Of a DNA stretch of 64,000 bases, positions 1 to 12,709 are shown piece by piece. Positions within the stretch are counted from its first letter, which is position 1. Each line of letters opens with the position of its first letter. The DNA is from Pocillopora verrucosa (lineage: Eukaryota > Cnidaria > Anthozoa > Scleractinia > Pocilloporidae), in contig NC_089316.1 of assembly GCF_036669915.1 (NCBI RefSeq), positions 16,327,547 to 16,391,546 of the forward strand, read 5' to 3'. The notes beneath the pieces are model-generated. The model made no database searches and was not told the DNA's origin. It saw only the letters and a program-made list of their open reading frames with translations. A program made the position numbers and the translations under genes.

Positions 1-1646
1 CTCGCGCAATTTGGCGTAAACAAGAAACTATTCTCTTTTCGTAAATAAGCACTAGTAAATTTTTCAAGGACCAAAAATTGCACTAGCCCTACGGGCTTTC
101 GCAATTTTGTTGTCTTTGAAAAATTTATTCGTGCTTGTTAACATCCAATGGCAGTCGCAATCATGTCATTACCCACACTAATTGTGATGTCATACGTCAT
201 ACAATCAACTGAATATTATTCAAAACAAATTTTGTCAAATAACAGAAATTGAATTTCCTTGATAAGCGCGTTATTATATTTGCGTTTTTTAACAGAGTTG
301 TCTCCCTACTTCAAACTTTTTTTCAGAAGTCAATTTTTTAACGTCCATTTTAATTAAATAGCTAGTGACGTTTTCTTGTTTCGATCGATATTCCTCTCGG
401 TAATATCAGTATTCAGCTAATGTTTCAGCCATAAATTTCCTGTCGCGTAGTAACAGCAGCTGACAATACTTCTTTAATATTTAAAAAAGGAAGTTCAAAA
501 ATGGTTACAGGATGAATGATATAGTTTATTGCAGCAGGAGATTTCAAACGAAAAATGAATTAAACGAATTGCAACATCATTTTCATCAACTAAGTAGATT
601 GTTAAGTGATGTAAAAAATAAAATCTTTGGTGATCACTGTGGCCAGTTAACAGAAAGGAGAACAAGTAGATACATGTAGTGAAACTTAACTGCCAAAGCA
701 TGAGTGACAATCATGATTGGTTTAAGTCTTCATCAGGGCGAATAGAGGAATTTTGGCTTGTATTTGGTTTAAATACAGAAAAAATGTAACCAGGCTGTTG
801 ATGGAAACGAAGTAATGTTAAAAACAAAAGAATGAACCAGTTGAATGTTAAGCCTTCGTTGCATTGACACAGTGGGGAGCAAGAAAGCCGATTTGAAAGA
901 TAAATTTTGTAATAAATTTGTTGAAATTGGTTACATTTCGTGGAAATTCACTCAACAGGCATTGTCTCAAAAGAGGTATTCGTGAAGCTGTGAGAAAATC
1001 TAGCGAGGATTTTCCAAGCTCTACTCCAAAAACTGTTTCACGGGATTTCCTGATAACGTTCGCATCACAACAGGGATTGCCATAAGACGCCCGCCATTTC
1101 AAACTTAAATCCATTGGTTAACAAATGTGTGAAACTGGTTCGACTGTGAAGAAGGAAAGATTTTTTTTTTAGCGCTTTGAATATAGTCAGGTGTCTCGGA
1201 AACCTATTTCAAGCCACCTATATCTGTAAAATTGGGAGACGGTGAAAATAAATGTTTCTTGTTTTCTTTTTTTTCTTTTTGGTTTGTTTTTCTTAATTGT
1301 TTTACAAACTGATCTTTGCCTTAACATCGCACAGAAGGAAAGAAAAATTAAGAACACATATCCAAGTCAGTTTGTTAAAATATTTTTCACAGTATTTACA
1401 TGGATTGAAACACGATTTCTTGTTTAAGTTAGTTAATCCTGTCGTCTATATGATTAATCCAATTGTCTTTAAAGCCGAAATGTCATTGATTTCAAGCCTA
1501 ACGCCGAAACAAGATACGAACAAAGAAATCTTGCATGAAAGGAGCAGTAAAAGTATTCATGGGGTCATCGTCACGGCAATATTTCCACTTTTTAGTAAAG
1601 CTTTGTCATCACCCTTTCATCAAAGCTTACTTGGTTTGAGGGGCTT
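1..1646. other. intergenic, no gene seen
   Basis: I find no open frame with recognisable domains and no convincing exon here. The sequence is AT-rich with short chance open frames on both strands. It lies downstream of the 3' end of the DNAJC27 gene. Confidence 0.5.
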
Positions 1647-1854
1647 TTACCCACTAACTGCTAAGAGTCACCAAGACAGAATTTCTCGCTAAAATATCAA
1701 TACTATATCTGACAAGTGATGAGAATAAAGAAAAAATGCTAATTAAGGGATCATCCGTTGATCCAATACTTTATTCTCCCAATTAACATCGTATGAATCG
1801 GATGGCAGACAGTAAGGGGAATTACTAATGAGATCCTGGGAGTGAAAGGTTTAA
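1647..1854. repeat. MITE-like repeat, family R1 copy 1
   Basis: A short element whose two ends are inverted versions of an ACCC(T)TTNACTC-type motif: it opens near 1647 with acccactaactgctaagag and closes near 1854 with gggagtgaaaggtttaa. The inside shares stretches such as caccaagacagaatttct, gataagtgatgagaataaag and gttgatccaata with copies at 5791, 41947 and 51019. No coding capacity. I read it as a non-autonomous inverted-repeat element; the autonomous family is unknown. Confidence 0.6.
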
Positions 1855-1978
1855 GAAGAATAGACTGGTAACATCATAGTGCACAGAGAAGTGAAAGTTT
1901 CATCGGCGACGTCATCGATGATGTCATTGAAAAAAGCCAGCGACATCATCGACACCATCGCCTATCTCTTGTTCAGTG

Positions 1979-4900
1979 TTATCTGTGAGACTGTAGTAGA
2001 GCAGCACGGGCATTCACCAACGCCTTGAAGGCCTCCTCGGTTCCTGGCGCCAAACTTTTGTCTGGGTGTATTAAGATGGCCAACCTTCGATAGGCTCGGT
2101 TAATTTCCTCCCTGAAACGATGATCCAGACGAATGGACTTAGTATTTTAAATCATTACATTTTAGTTTACAAGTTGAACTTGATCGAGCGCTTTTCGATT
2201 GAGTGCGGTAAGACCAAAACTAAACTAACTACAACAGCCAATGAGCAGAAAGAAAAATACCGCCTAAAGCGCGGGAAAGCGCGGGTGACCAAGTCAAGAT
2301 TGATGTTGGTTTTGCATCTGATTGGTTGAGGGAGTGGCGCGAGTTTTGAGGACCAATCACAGAGCAAAGTTAAGCAAAACCAGTGTAATCCCGGATTACT
2401 TTTAACTCTGTTGAAAATGTCTCTTCCGAGAGCCATTAGATTGGGCTTTGACTATGTCCTAGCGAACACACACTAAAGATAATTTCATTGGCAAATGATC
2501 ATGGAAAAAAAATCAGTAAGGGCCGGTCATTAACATGATTTTTAACCTAAACCACGGTTTTACGCAATCAGTGTGCCTCAGAATTTCTCTATAAGAGAGT
2601 CGACTTGATGAAAGAAATGTTTTTCCACTGTTAGCTTTCGGCCTTCTTGGTGCTGTTCATAAAAATTTATTTTAAAGTTTGGATGAAAAGTTCAGCTTCA
2701 TCGAGGACTGTTTAGAACGCAGTTTCATAAATCAACAGCTAAAATTTGTTTAAATAATCAGACCTACGTGGTCTGTCTAACAGTGTCAGTGCACGGTTTG
2801 GAGAATGTCAGAGACAACAGTTAAAATTAAGAAATTTAAACTTTCAGTAAAGTAATAGCTCCAGCTGTTGATGAAGCGAAAACAAACTGACAAGAAAAGT
2901 TTATAAGTTTATGAAAATAACTGTTGATCATTCGACCACTGCATGAACGGTGCAAGTCTGCAGATTTAATCATATTATTTTGTTGTTTATTTCAGGACAC
3001 ATGTAGACTTCATTTTATTACTTCTTCAGTTACAAAAATATGCGATGTCGTATGTTGTTACTCATTTTTACTTGAGGTGATAATAAAACCAAGGCAATAA
3101 TTGAAGACGATTAATGTTACTCATCGTACCTGGTCGCTCCGGCTGTCAGCCCCAGTCTCTCGTAGTTATCTTTGGCTGATTTCAACCTGTGGATAGCCTC
3201 TGCCTGTTCTTTGGTGTAACCCAGAGTTGTAGAGGCATTGACCTCAACTGGTTTACCACCATTTTCAATCGTTGCCAATACTGATTGAAAGAGGGTCTGG
3301 AACAAGTGACAGATGTTGTTAGTGTTAATTATTCAACACTCATGAAAGTGCCAAGAGCTCATATAGTTACAAAAAGAGTTATTACAGAGCAAGTGAATGT
3401 AAAAATGAAAAAAGGTGACTTCAATTATTGAGTCTTCCTCTTCATGAATATGCATTTGTTCATGCAATGATTAACGAAAGGGTTTCGATGAGTAAGAATC
3501 AGAATTAAGTTGACTAAATTTAGGAGATTTTGGCTGATGACTCTGCAAAAAGGTTCGACTGTCTTGTAGAGTTCAGGCACACAAGGATTTATTCAAGTCA
3601 TGTACTGTACATAGTTAATGATCGAATCAAAAATAAAAAGAAATTGTAACCGAACTCAGAAAAGGTTAGTGGAACCAAGGCATGTATTTCGCTAGCATCT
3701 TTTTAATCTACGCTATTCAAAAATTTTGGGGTAGCTTACATAGCAGGTGTATTCCTGGCAGAAGTTCGAATTATTTCAACTGAATCTCTCTGTCGATGAA
3801 GGCCTTCCAAGGACGGCTTAGTATGAAAGAAAAAAAATAGTACGTTCCATCTAAGCCAATAAAGACAGGAACAAAAGTTTGGGAAAGCGCTGGTTCTTCG
3901 AATGGTAACGTATGCACTTCACAAGTTGCCGAAGCGCCAAGATGGCGGAGTAACAGGGCACGGATTTGGCTATCGCGTTCTGCGAGAGCTTAGCCAAGTC
4001 GCCGCATTTTCCGTGACAATTCTTTTTCATCTCTCAAATTTGTCTGTGATTTACTGAGAGACGAAACATATATTTGTGAAACAATTTGCTTAAATCGCCG
4101 AGGCTTCCAGAATGGTGTGTCGCCGCAAAATGCTGCTGTGTTAAACCTTACGAAAAGGCAAATCGAAATTTTGTAGCTGTGGCGACCGTGTTGCATCAGC
4201 TTGGAAAGACCAAAACTAGTTTGCTTTTTGAGCACCCTGTCAAATTCAGTTGGCAACCAAACAGTCAGCAGAAAGCAAAACAATGGAACCTTCGTTCAAG
4301 TTTCCACTGTCCCTACCGCCATTTCATACCACCAAAACATGGGAGGTGTCGACTTGGATGATCAGCTATGCCAAGGGCCGCAAGTCTCAAAAGTGGTAAC
4401 GATATTTGCTTTGGTCGCTAGTCGATGTTAGCATCGTGAATGCACACATTTTGGAAACCGAAGCAAGAAATCACCGCTCTAGGCCTCAGCTGCAGTTTCA
4501 GATACAGTTGGCGAAGACGGAATTAGTTGCTGTTCATTCAGAGAATCGGCAGAATGCTTGGTGAACCCTGTTCTTTATAAACCTCTAAGGAACGCTTCAA
4601 ACCTTGTTTGAAATGAAAGCGAACGAATCTTTGCAGATTGCCTTGCATCTCTTGCGGGAAACATTTCTGCTTGGATTGCTTTCAAAATCACTCGGAGTCC
4701 GATTTGTAAGAATGACACGAAATTTGAATTTTTGCAATCGAAATGTTTTGTGTTTTCACTTTGTCAATTCGCCCTTAGGAACCCAGCTTTCTGTATATAT
4801 GAAATGAATAAGACAATTATTGTTATTATATTTTGTAGTTTTTGACTTCTTGAATGTAAATATTGATTATGAATAGTATATCTAATGTGGAAGAAAACGT

Positions 4901-7900
4901 CTTGCTTGACATGGGACTGTGACAAATGTTCACAAATCAAGTTAATTTCGTTATCGTTGTGAACAGATTTTACATTTTTCTTACTTGAATTAAAGAGCTC
5001 ATTGATTTTCCTACAACTTTTGTCGCATTATGTGACTTTTTAGAGCTTAATTTTTGCCATAGAACTTTTTGGAAAGCCCCTCACATCAGTTAGTCTTTAG
5101 CTAATTGCCCTTAGGGAAGAGGATACATGAACCCTCTTTCTCTCCTAGTGGGGTAGGGGGTAAAAGTTACCACATTACTTAGTGTAAAACTGACAAACGC
5201 TTGTGTTAGGGGGGGGGGGAAGAGAAATAAAATTGTTCAATTTCCCTCGGGACTCCTCCCCTCCCCCCTACCCTTGCCTTACTGGTTTATCTGCTGCAGA
5301 CTTTCCTTAATCTGACGGATCCAATAAGGCTGCTTCAGCACTCAGTCAGAATACTAAGCTCTCACTCACCAGAAAAGACCCCTGTTATGCAAGCTAACTC
5401 CAGGGTTTCAATCAGAGGAGATGGAATTCATTTGCCACCTGCTCTTCCTTGAAAACTCTGAACCAGCCACTCTGATTATGACTTACATCTACAATCATGT
5501 ACATAACTTGCAAATCTGCACAAGCACTGATCAACCGGACCTCCTGTTATTGATAATAAAAGTGTATACTAAGTAAATGTTAATGTTGCATGATATTCCA
5601 TACCTGAAACATATCATTGATTCCCTCACCAGTCTGGGCAGATGTCTCAAAGTATTGAAATCCATGACTGTTGGCCCACAGTTGGCCTTCGGTTTCATCC
5701 ACCACTCTCTTCTTGCTATCAATCTATAAGAACAGTATATCCTTTTTAACTCATCAGTCTCTCAGTGAATCACACCAGTATTACCTGCTTTAATCCCTTT
5801 ACTCTTTAACTCCAAAGAGTGACCAAGAAAGAAATTCTCCTTACAATATCAATAACAACAATATCAAGCAGATAAGTGATGAGAGTAAAGAAAAATATCA
5901 AGTAGGGGACCATGAGTTGATCCAATATCAAATTGTGGGAACCAACATCATAGGAATTGTATGGCATGCACATCTTCAAGACTATAATAACATGTTAAAA
6001 TTGAGCATTATAAGTACTAAAATATTAACTATTATTATTGTTATTAATAAGAATTGCTAATGATATCTAGGAAGTGAAAGGGTTAAAGAGGGGCTGTGTA
6101 CAAGTTTTTACACAACAGGCATTTGAAGAAAATGTTCAGGATGTCTCTTTAAGGAAGTTTAATGCAGACCAGATAAATCCACTCAGTAATATTATCTCAG
6201 AAAAAAAAAAAGAATGTGATGACCCATCAACAAGTTTTCTGCCTCACCTTGTTAGCACAAACAGCAAATGTAACCCCTTCAAAGTCAGCAGCATTACCAA
6301 TATCTTTTTTAATTTCATCCACCCAGCTGTCCAATGCATCAAAACTGTCTCTGTTACCAACATCGTAAACAAGCATGGCACCCTGTGTATCCTTATAGAA
6401 TTCATTGCGAACCTAAATATTCATGATGCAATGAATTAAAATGACAATCAAGCAACAACAGAAACATTAGTTCCCATGATGAAAGTCAGTAACTTTTTAG
6501 ATCAAAACATTTTAAAAGAAGGAGCAAGGTACAATGAATTCCATATTTTCCAGTCCATTTCTTTAAATAGTCCATGCACATACTAAAAGTAAACGCCTAC
6601 AAAATTAAAAAATAGTCTACCTCATAGAACACAGGGTGACCAGCCATGTCAAATATGTTCACTTTAACATCCTTGTCATTTATTGACACCCTAAGTAGAA
6701 AAGAATTTGGAGCATAATAACCAGATTTTAAAAAAATGCCATATACAGTGTGATGTAGCAATAGAATTCTTATCAGTCAGCATACTTGGTTATGGAAACC
6801 CTTAGATCAGAATTGAGAAATTTTACATTACACTTTTCTATTATCTTTATCCCAAGAGTAGAAATGACATGGCTTTTGTTGGGTCCTATTTCGAACAACA
6901 TGCCATATGGCACACTCCATATGCAGTCTGCCTGTGACTCATGCAAAAAAAAAATGAGTGCACCAATTGGCATGTAAAAAGGCTTGCACATGACATGCAT
7001 GCTGACTGGATCATGCAAAAATCTAAAACACTCCAAAGTACCAACTTTATTAAGATAGGACTGCCACTATCAAGGGATTGAGGAAAGTCCTTTACCAGGG
7101 AACAATCAATTAATAAAGGCACAAATTTGTTGGTCTAAGAAACCCAAACACAATAATAGCAACCTAATAATTTTCACCAACTAAACAGATGTACCCCTTT
7201 ATCACCCTAAAAATGACAATGAGCCGGGGAAATTTACAACTGCCACCATTTAAATAACATAAATGACAATGAGGTAAACTCACTTTGTCACACCATAGTC
7301 AATCCCTATTGTTGTCATGTACTTGCTCACAAACCTCTTCTCACAGTACCTCTTGATGATACAACTCTAACAAGTGAATATAAAGAGATTGCATTACAGA
7401 TAATTGTCAGGTACACAGTTCTCATTTTCATCTACTTATATGTATGCTTTTTTCCTTTTCCCTTGATGTCTATTTTGTGCAACATTTTCAGCTGTAACTG
7501 TTTTCATATCCCCAGGACAAATGGTAAAGAATTTTCGGTACATTATAATGTGCAGTGGAAGTTGCCAATTTGGAGACCTGTGTTAAGTATGGTGATTCAG
7601 CAGGACATAACTTTTTTGAAAATTAAGTTTTATGGTTTGAAGTAAATGTGTGACAAACATTTTTTAACTCATAAAATTTAACTCAAGTTCCAAAATTTTC
7701 TTCAAAAACAATTTCTTGATTTTTTTCTTGGTTTCCCAATCATTAAGCCCTACAGATGGCATGCAAAACTCCAAAAATGAACGCTAGCCATAGTGATTGC
7801 TCCAAAGACAAATTGTAGAAGTATTTTCTATATTGGCATATTTTGTATGAGGGATAAGAGGAATACTACACAGACAATCACAAAAACAAGATGAAGCATG

Positions 7901-8772
7901 TAATGGGGATTTTCACTAGCAGCTACAACTGCTGCTGCTAACCCTGAGAGTCAAAAGAAGGTCTTGAAAATGATTAAGATTTAACCAGTCAACTCTAGTG
8001 CTTAAAAATGACATAAATGTTGAGCACAGAACTTTACTTGATCCAATGTCCACATGCAATACAGATATTGTAAATGGAAATCTAAGCTGTTTGAGTAAAT
8101 ACAATGTATCTGCAAAGTTCATCAAATTTACATTGAAGATTGCAGAGTAAAGCATGCATTTTCTCATCTAACAATGGTAGTAATGGTGATGTGTGAAACA
8201 ATTTACTCTTTTTACTAGTTGAGTTCAAGGATAAACACTCTAGGAAGATCTTGTAAGCTGAACATTTCATAGAAAATGTTTTTGCATGTCCATCGAGGTT
8301 TCACAGATATATGGAAGTTCAATCGTTTGTCTCGTGAGGCTGATTAATACATCTGATTAGCCTGACTCTTACATCGAAGACAAACGATTAAACGTTCAGT
8401 TATCTGTAACATTTTAATAGCGTACACATGTAATTTGAAATGTGAATTACCGGTATACTTCCAATCAATTCAAATGACGAACAAGTCCACTGCACGTATA
8501 TGTACATGTGCACGAACACTGTTGGAAACTAGAGAAAAAACATACACACAAAAAATTAAGCTTGATCTCCCTTATGTTTTATAAATCGTTACCCCGCGTT
8601 TGCCGCTAATGTCAAACTGGTAAAAACGTAAACTTAGAAACTACAGGCTCTAACTTGCTCGAGAACCAAGTAAGCAATCAACTTTATCGCGACTAACCTT
8701 TCCCGTTTCAGCGTTTCCCATGCTGATGATTTTTATGCGAATTGCTGTCTTGTTCCGATGAAATTTATCCAT
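1979..8772 (-). CDS. DNAJC27: DnaJ homolog subfamily C member 27 (Rab-like GTPase with J domain), complete
   Basis: Seven minus-strand exons join in phase: 8698-8772, 7284-7366, 6621-6690, 6248-6412, 5604-5723, 3130-3296 and 1979-2111, with stop at 1979-1981. The product is about 270 residues, close to the usual family length of about 273. Visible motifs are the P-loop GNAETGKS (residues 19-26), the switch II variant DMAGHP (67-72, in place of the Rab DTAGQE and typical of this family), NKID (130-133) and ETSAQTGEG. A short C-terminal J domain follows, with YERLG, AYRRLA and the Hsp70-stimulating HPD triad (242-244). Known biology: a small GTPase linked to MEK/ERK signalling, with J-domain co-chaperone capacity. 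Introns are GT-AG. Intron 4 holds an R1 repeat and intron 5 a piggyBac remnant. The start is the first ATG before the beta-1/P-loop exon; no extra N-terminal exon is needed. Confidence 0.96.
3958..4810 (+). pseudogene. piggyBac-type transposase remnant (PGBD-like), broken
   Basis: Conceptual translation shows piggyBac landmarks in order but in shifting frames. There is a GFGYRVLREL segment near 3962-3993 and, one frame over, FRDNSFSSL (the catalytic DN[FS]F-S region) near 4005. LRDETYICETICLNRRG follows, then FLSTLSNS and HQNMGGVDLDDQ near 4330-4370. A further frame shift gives KGRKSQKW, LVDVSIVNAHIL and a Cys-rich tail near 4690-4800. In-frame stops and at least two frameshifts make it non-functional. 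It lies antisense in intron 5 of DNAJC27. The N-terminal half of the transposase is absent and I did not identify TTAA-bounded ends. Inference: an old, 5'-truncated cut-and-paste element. Confidence 0.82.
5791..6086. repeat. MITE-like repeat, family R1 copy 2
   Basis: Begins with taatccctttactctttaac and ends with ggaagtgaaagggttaa, imperfect inverted termini. Internal blocks gaccaagaaagaaattctcc, agataagtgatgagagtaaag and gagttgatccaatatc match the copy at 1647. It sits in intron 4 of DNAJC27 and carries an extra AT-rich stretch near 5985-6050 relative to the other copies. Confidence 0.65.
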
Positions 8773-9492
8773 ACTGATCTTAGTATCGATCAATATCAAA
8801 CAACCGTTTGAAGATTATCCGTTAATTTATGTTTGTGCAAGTTTCACCGCAAACGTCGAGGAAAACTTCGCCACTGCTGCTCAACATACATACTCACTAC
8901 CACTTCATACATTTCTAGAGATTCGCACCAGGAGATCTGACCCCAAAGGCAATTTCAGCTATGGCTTACAAAGTGACAAATTGTGGTAAACAAACTGAGA
9001 AGTTCATGGAAACCGCGCCGACGCCATTTTGGTTGCCAACTTCGTTACCAGTTCCAACGAATAGTTGAGATCGAAAAAAGAATGAGACTAGGGAACTGGG
9101 TATTATTTTTTTCAGTCCAAGGACGAGAAAAACACTGGAAACACATAACTGCGTATTTAAATCTACTTTAATCTTTTGTTTCATTTTTTTGTTTCTAAAT
9201 AAACCTTAATTTTTAACTTGCCCAGTCAGCCATGCTGTCGGTCAGTTCAGTTAAAGAGAAAAAGCGACGAGACGTGAAAAAGAGCTAGACCGCCGTCTGA
9301 TCGATATCCGGGCATCCGCCGCGCTTAGACTCTTGCCCTCTCCTTCTCTTCTGACCGAGAGCTTCGCATAGACTTCTGCCACGTGATCTGAGTCTATAGC
9401 GGTGTTCATTTTACGTTTGAATTTTGAAAGACTGAAAGGTTAATTGCTATTGGACATATATAACTTTTTTTCATGAAGCAGAAAAGGTTACA

Positions 9493-9714
9493 GGGGCTAA
9501 GTTTCTAATGAAACTGTGGTGCTACGTCGGTGGGAGAGTGTAGCAAGTGATTTAGTGTTAACAACTGAGTTGAAAACAAAAATTGGCCACCGTAAGAGTT
9601 AAAAGGCTGACGTTTCGAGCGCTAGCCCTTCGTCAGAGCTCTGACCCCAGCTTTTAACACTTTACGGTGGCCAATTTACGTTTTCAACTCAGTTGTTAAT
9701 ACTGAATTACCCAC
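9493..9714. mobile_element. palindromic hammerhead-like element, family P2 copy 1, with 11-bp target duplication
   Basis: A near-palindrome: the left arm (gccaccgtaa, then gctgacgtttcgag) is repeated inverted in the right arm (tttacggtggccaattta). The whole unit is bounded by an identical 11-bp direct repeat aaaaggttaca at 9482-9492 and 9715-9725. On the minus strand the centre reads CTGACGA, a 13-nt stem-loop block, then GAAACGTC, a hammerhead-like order of conserved blocks. The same unit recurs at 25531-25767 with a different, 14-bp duplication. No protein is encoded. Confidence 0.7.
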
Positions 9715-10220
9715 AAAAGGTTACACAAGGTTACACTTGCTTGCAGCCATCAAACTGATATCAAGTCTGTAGCTCCTCTCAATATTACTCAGTACAGAAA
9801 TTACAATGCTGTTAAAAGATGTAAAACTAGTTGAAATGATGGTATGGAGGTAGCCAAACGTATTTCATAATCACCTTCATTTAATTTGATCTTCATCTTT
9901 TGCGCATTACGAAAAAATACCTTCTCTTACTACTACCATTTTACAACTTGACGGTAGCACATTTGAAGTTATATCTGAGTTTTCTGATCTAGCTTGGCTC
10001 AACAACTGATCATATATTATCTTGGAACCTCACACTCTAAAGCAAAACTATGCCTAAAAAAAACTTTAGAGTTTCAGTTTTTCTAATCGTATTGTATAAT
10101 ACGTGGAATTCGCCGCCTTTACTTATCAGAACCGCACCTAGTTTCTTAAATTTCAAAGGCGGCGTAACTATAACAATAACAGAAATATCAATTCCACTTT
10201 CCACTGTAAAACATTTTAAT

Positions 10221-11177
10221 CTAAATCAACAAAACTTCGTCCGAGGGAAATTCGGAGCTTTCTTTGCTCGACAAGGAAAACAGCCGTTTCGTTTTCCTAC
10301 ACAAAATGGCGCAACACACCAAAGAAGCTGAGCATACAGGGACGATAGAGATCAGTGCCGGGTATGGCTTGTTGGTGTCCACTTGACTTAGAAAGCCGAT
10401 CGCTGTTGAATAACTTGCTACCACTCCAAGGAGACATCTGGGGGACTTGAAAAACGACATGGCAAAGTTTGCGACAATGGCACCAATAATTATGTCTCCT
10501 GTTCCAAGAAAAACGTGCGTTTGATTCTCTCCAAACCGCACTGTGAACACTGAAGGCAGCTCCCACGCACTGTTTATTTCGAATAACTGACAGAGAAGAT
10601 TGCCACATTCTCCAATGCTTAGGACCTGGGGAGTTTCGTTCATACGTGCAAGTAGGCAAACGTCGTATACGAGAGCAGTCCACAAAAAAATCTGCAGAAA
10701 GGCAAAGTTTCTGAACTGGACGTGGCTGGCCAGAAAGGCAAACATGGTAATGATCACATTGTTAATGATCCAACGAAACTGGGTCTCCACCGATAATAAC
10801 CAAATCACACCGAATAAAATGCCAAGTAAATAACCGATCTTCAATGGCAACCATTGGGCGAATGCGATCATAATAAAACAAACGACGGCGACATGTTGTA
10901 AAATGATCATAACAGACGGATAATACTGGAGAATGACAACAGTTAAACCCATGGCTGCGAAATACGTAAAAGTAAAAAGCAAATACTGTGGTAGCCTTAA
11001 CTCCGCTCCTTTACCTTCGTGTTCAAGAGATGCGGAGTTCTCACGATTATCTTTTAGTTCGTTCTTTGGGGCGCTTGTCCATTGTCCATTTCGTCGCATC
11101 TTTTCGCCGTATATCGCGCTGAAAAAAATCAATGCGCTTACCGAAAAATCCATGATCCAGAAATTGTACAGCACCAT
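10221..11177 (-). CDS. signal-peptide-peptidase-like GxGD intramembrane aspartyl protease, single exon
   Basis: One uninterrupted 318-residue frame on the minus strand. It has about eight or nine hydrophobic segments and the three hallmarks of the presenilin/SPP clan in order: YD (Asp172) in a membrane helix, GTGD (Asp228) in the next, and PAL (273-275) in a later one. The context LVYDVC, FLGTGDIIIG and PYPALISIVP resembles SPP/SPPL more than presenilin. The family cleaves transmembrane peptides inside the membrane, so an endomembrane location is expected. A polar loop (about residues 28-60) separates helix 1 from the rest. SPPL2-type ectodomains are absent and the length is slightly below the roughly 370-380 of SPP. 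The lack of introns is odd beside multi-exon neighbours and suggests a retrocopy or a lineage-specific intronless paralogue. The ATG at 11177 is the first in frame; an upstream exon cannot be excluded. Confidence 0.82.
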   Translation of the reverse strand: MVLYNFWIMDFSVSALIFFSAIYGEKMRRNGQWTSAPKNELKDNRENSASLEHEGKGAELRLPQYLLFTFTYFAAMGLTVVILQYYPSVMIILQHVAVVCFIMIAFAQWLPLKIGYLLGILFGVIWLLSVETQFRWIINNVIITMFAFLASHVQFRNFAFLQIFLWTALVYDVCLLARMNETPQVLSIGECGNLLCQLFEINSAWELPSVFTVRFGENQTHVFLGTGDIIIGAIVANFAMSFFKSPRCLLGVVASYSTAIGFLSQVDTNKPYPALISIVPVCSASLVCCAILCRKTKRLFSLSSKESSEFPSDEVLLI

Positions 11178-12709
11178 TTTTGGAAAGGATAAATAAGCAA
11201 AAATTAACAGGACGATCTTCTTTTTTTCTTTCTATTCCTTTTCTTGTCGGAGTTGACTGTAAAGAAATTTTTATTTGAAGCGATGTTTTCAAAGACGTAT
11301 TACCTGCTCTGACGTCACAAAGTGAAACAGCAAGCAGCTACACGCGGTCTTTTTAATAATTCAAAGGGAGCCGGGAATTCTCTCGAGGTTATTGGCAGGT
11401 AGAACAAGCAAAGGTCGGAATATGATCTTAACACTTAGAACCTAATGAAACATAGCGCTACCATTGTGTAGCAAAACAATGAAGACAGTGACCAGAAAAA
11501 TAAAGCTATTGATTTGTTGAGTGAAAAAAGGGATTTTCCTTCGAATTTTACTCTTCTTTCTATTTCATTATATGACAAAATAAAATTAAAATTCTTATCT
11601 TTATCCTAGGGTAATTTGTTGATTATATAGCATTAGGGGATGAGCAATGAATTGGCCCAATCAGTCCAATAAGACAACAAACGACCATTAGTAAAATCAA
11701 CATTTCTCTTCAGCGGTCAATGTGAAAATATCATTCTTTCCAAAATAGACGTGGAGAAAACGAGCTCATGATAAAATTTTCTTTAATAGAAAATATTTAA
11801 AAAATATATAAAAAAATGCCCCAAATTGATTGCTTTCTGTTGTTATTTTGAACGTGTCCTGTGCCTTGATCAGCAGCGTTTACCAGACGAATTGGCTTGC
11901 TCGGAGAAAAAGTTTAAATGTTCTATGTTTTACCTTTCAACATCTAAAATAAGTGATATTGACATTCTCGAGAGAGTTCGAATGTTGCCACCCTATATTT
12001 GAGAAATGGAGGACTTTTTCTGTGTTTACTTTTCTTGAAAAAGCCTCGTCTCAATTGCCCGTCTTAGTTTCTCTAGGGGCATATTTCAAAAATTTCTCAA
12101 GAAATAAGAGAGATACTGCGGAAATAGACCATTAAAGGAACAGGATTTCAAGGAAAACGCGTTTCTAAGTTTTACTTTGTTTGGTAGAAGAGGACCCCTT
12201 AGGGAAAAAAGACGGGAAAAAAAAACAAAAAATTCGAGAAGAGTAAGTTATGCTCAGCAGCTTTGTAAATACAGGCCTCACTTTGAACTTTCGCAAAGAA
12301 ATGAAAGAACAATGAGAGCAGCTAGCTTCGACCCTTGTTTGGCTCAGATGGTCTGTTTTTAATGTATCCTTCTAAAGTTATTTTGTACACTCAAAATGAT
12401 TCGTGTAATTTCCCGGAATCAATGTTACATGCTGTTTGCTCGTTTCTCTAACTTCTTTTTCCTTTTTTAGTTCTTCTACGAACAACCATACAATCTACGA
12501 GTGGTTTCCACGTGAGAAAATTCAGAACTGGTTATTTCTTGATTCTCCTGGGATCCCCAGTACCGGGTCTAAGAGAGAAAATTAACCTTACCCTTGGAGT
12601 GGGTCACGGGATCACCCTTAGTATATAAATTTGAAGAAAGCGAGTTAAAGGAAAGCTTTAGGTGCAATAGTATGGCAAATTAGGTTTCTAAGCTAGTTAT
12701 GAATGTTAG
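11178..12709. other. intergenic between the SPP-like and esterase genes
   Basis: About 1.5 kb with no recognisable exon on either strand. The sequence is AT-rich, especially near 11550-11820, with several poly-A stretches. It should contain the SPP-like promoter on its left side and the 3' untranslated region of the esterase gene on its right. Confidence 0.5.

Noticed and set aside
848-1114. 88-codon minus-strand frame
   Set aside because: No motif, no splice context, no neighbour evidence; likely chance.
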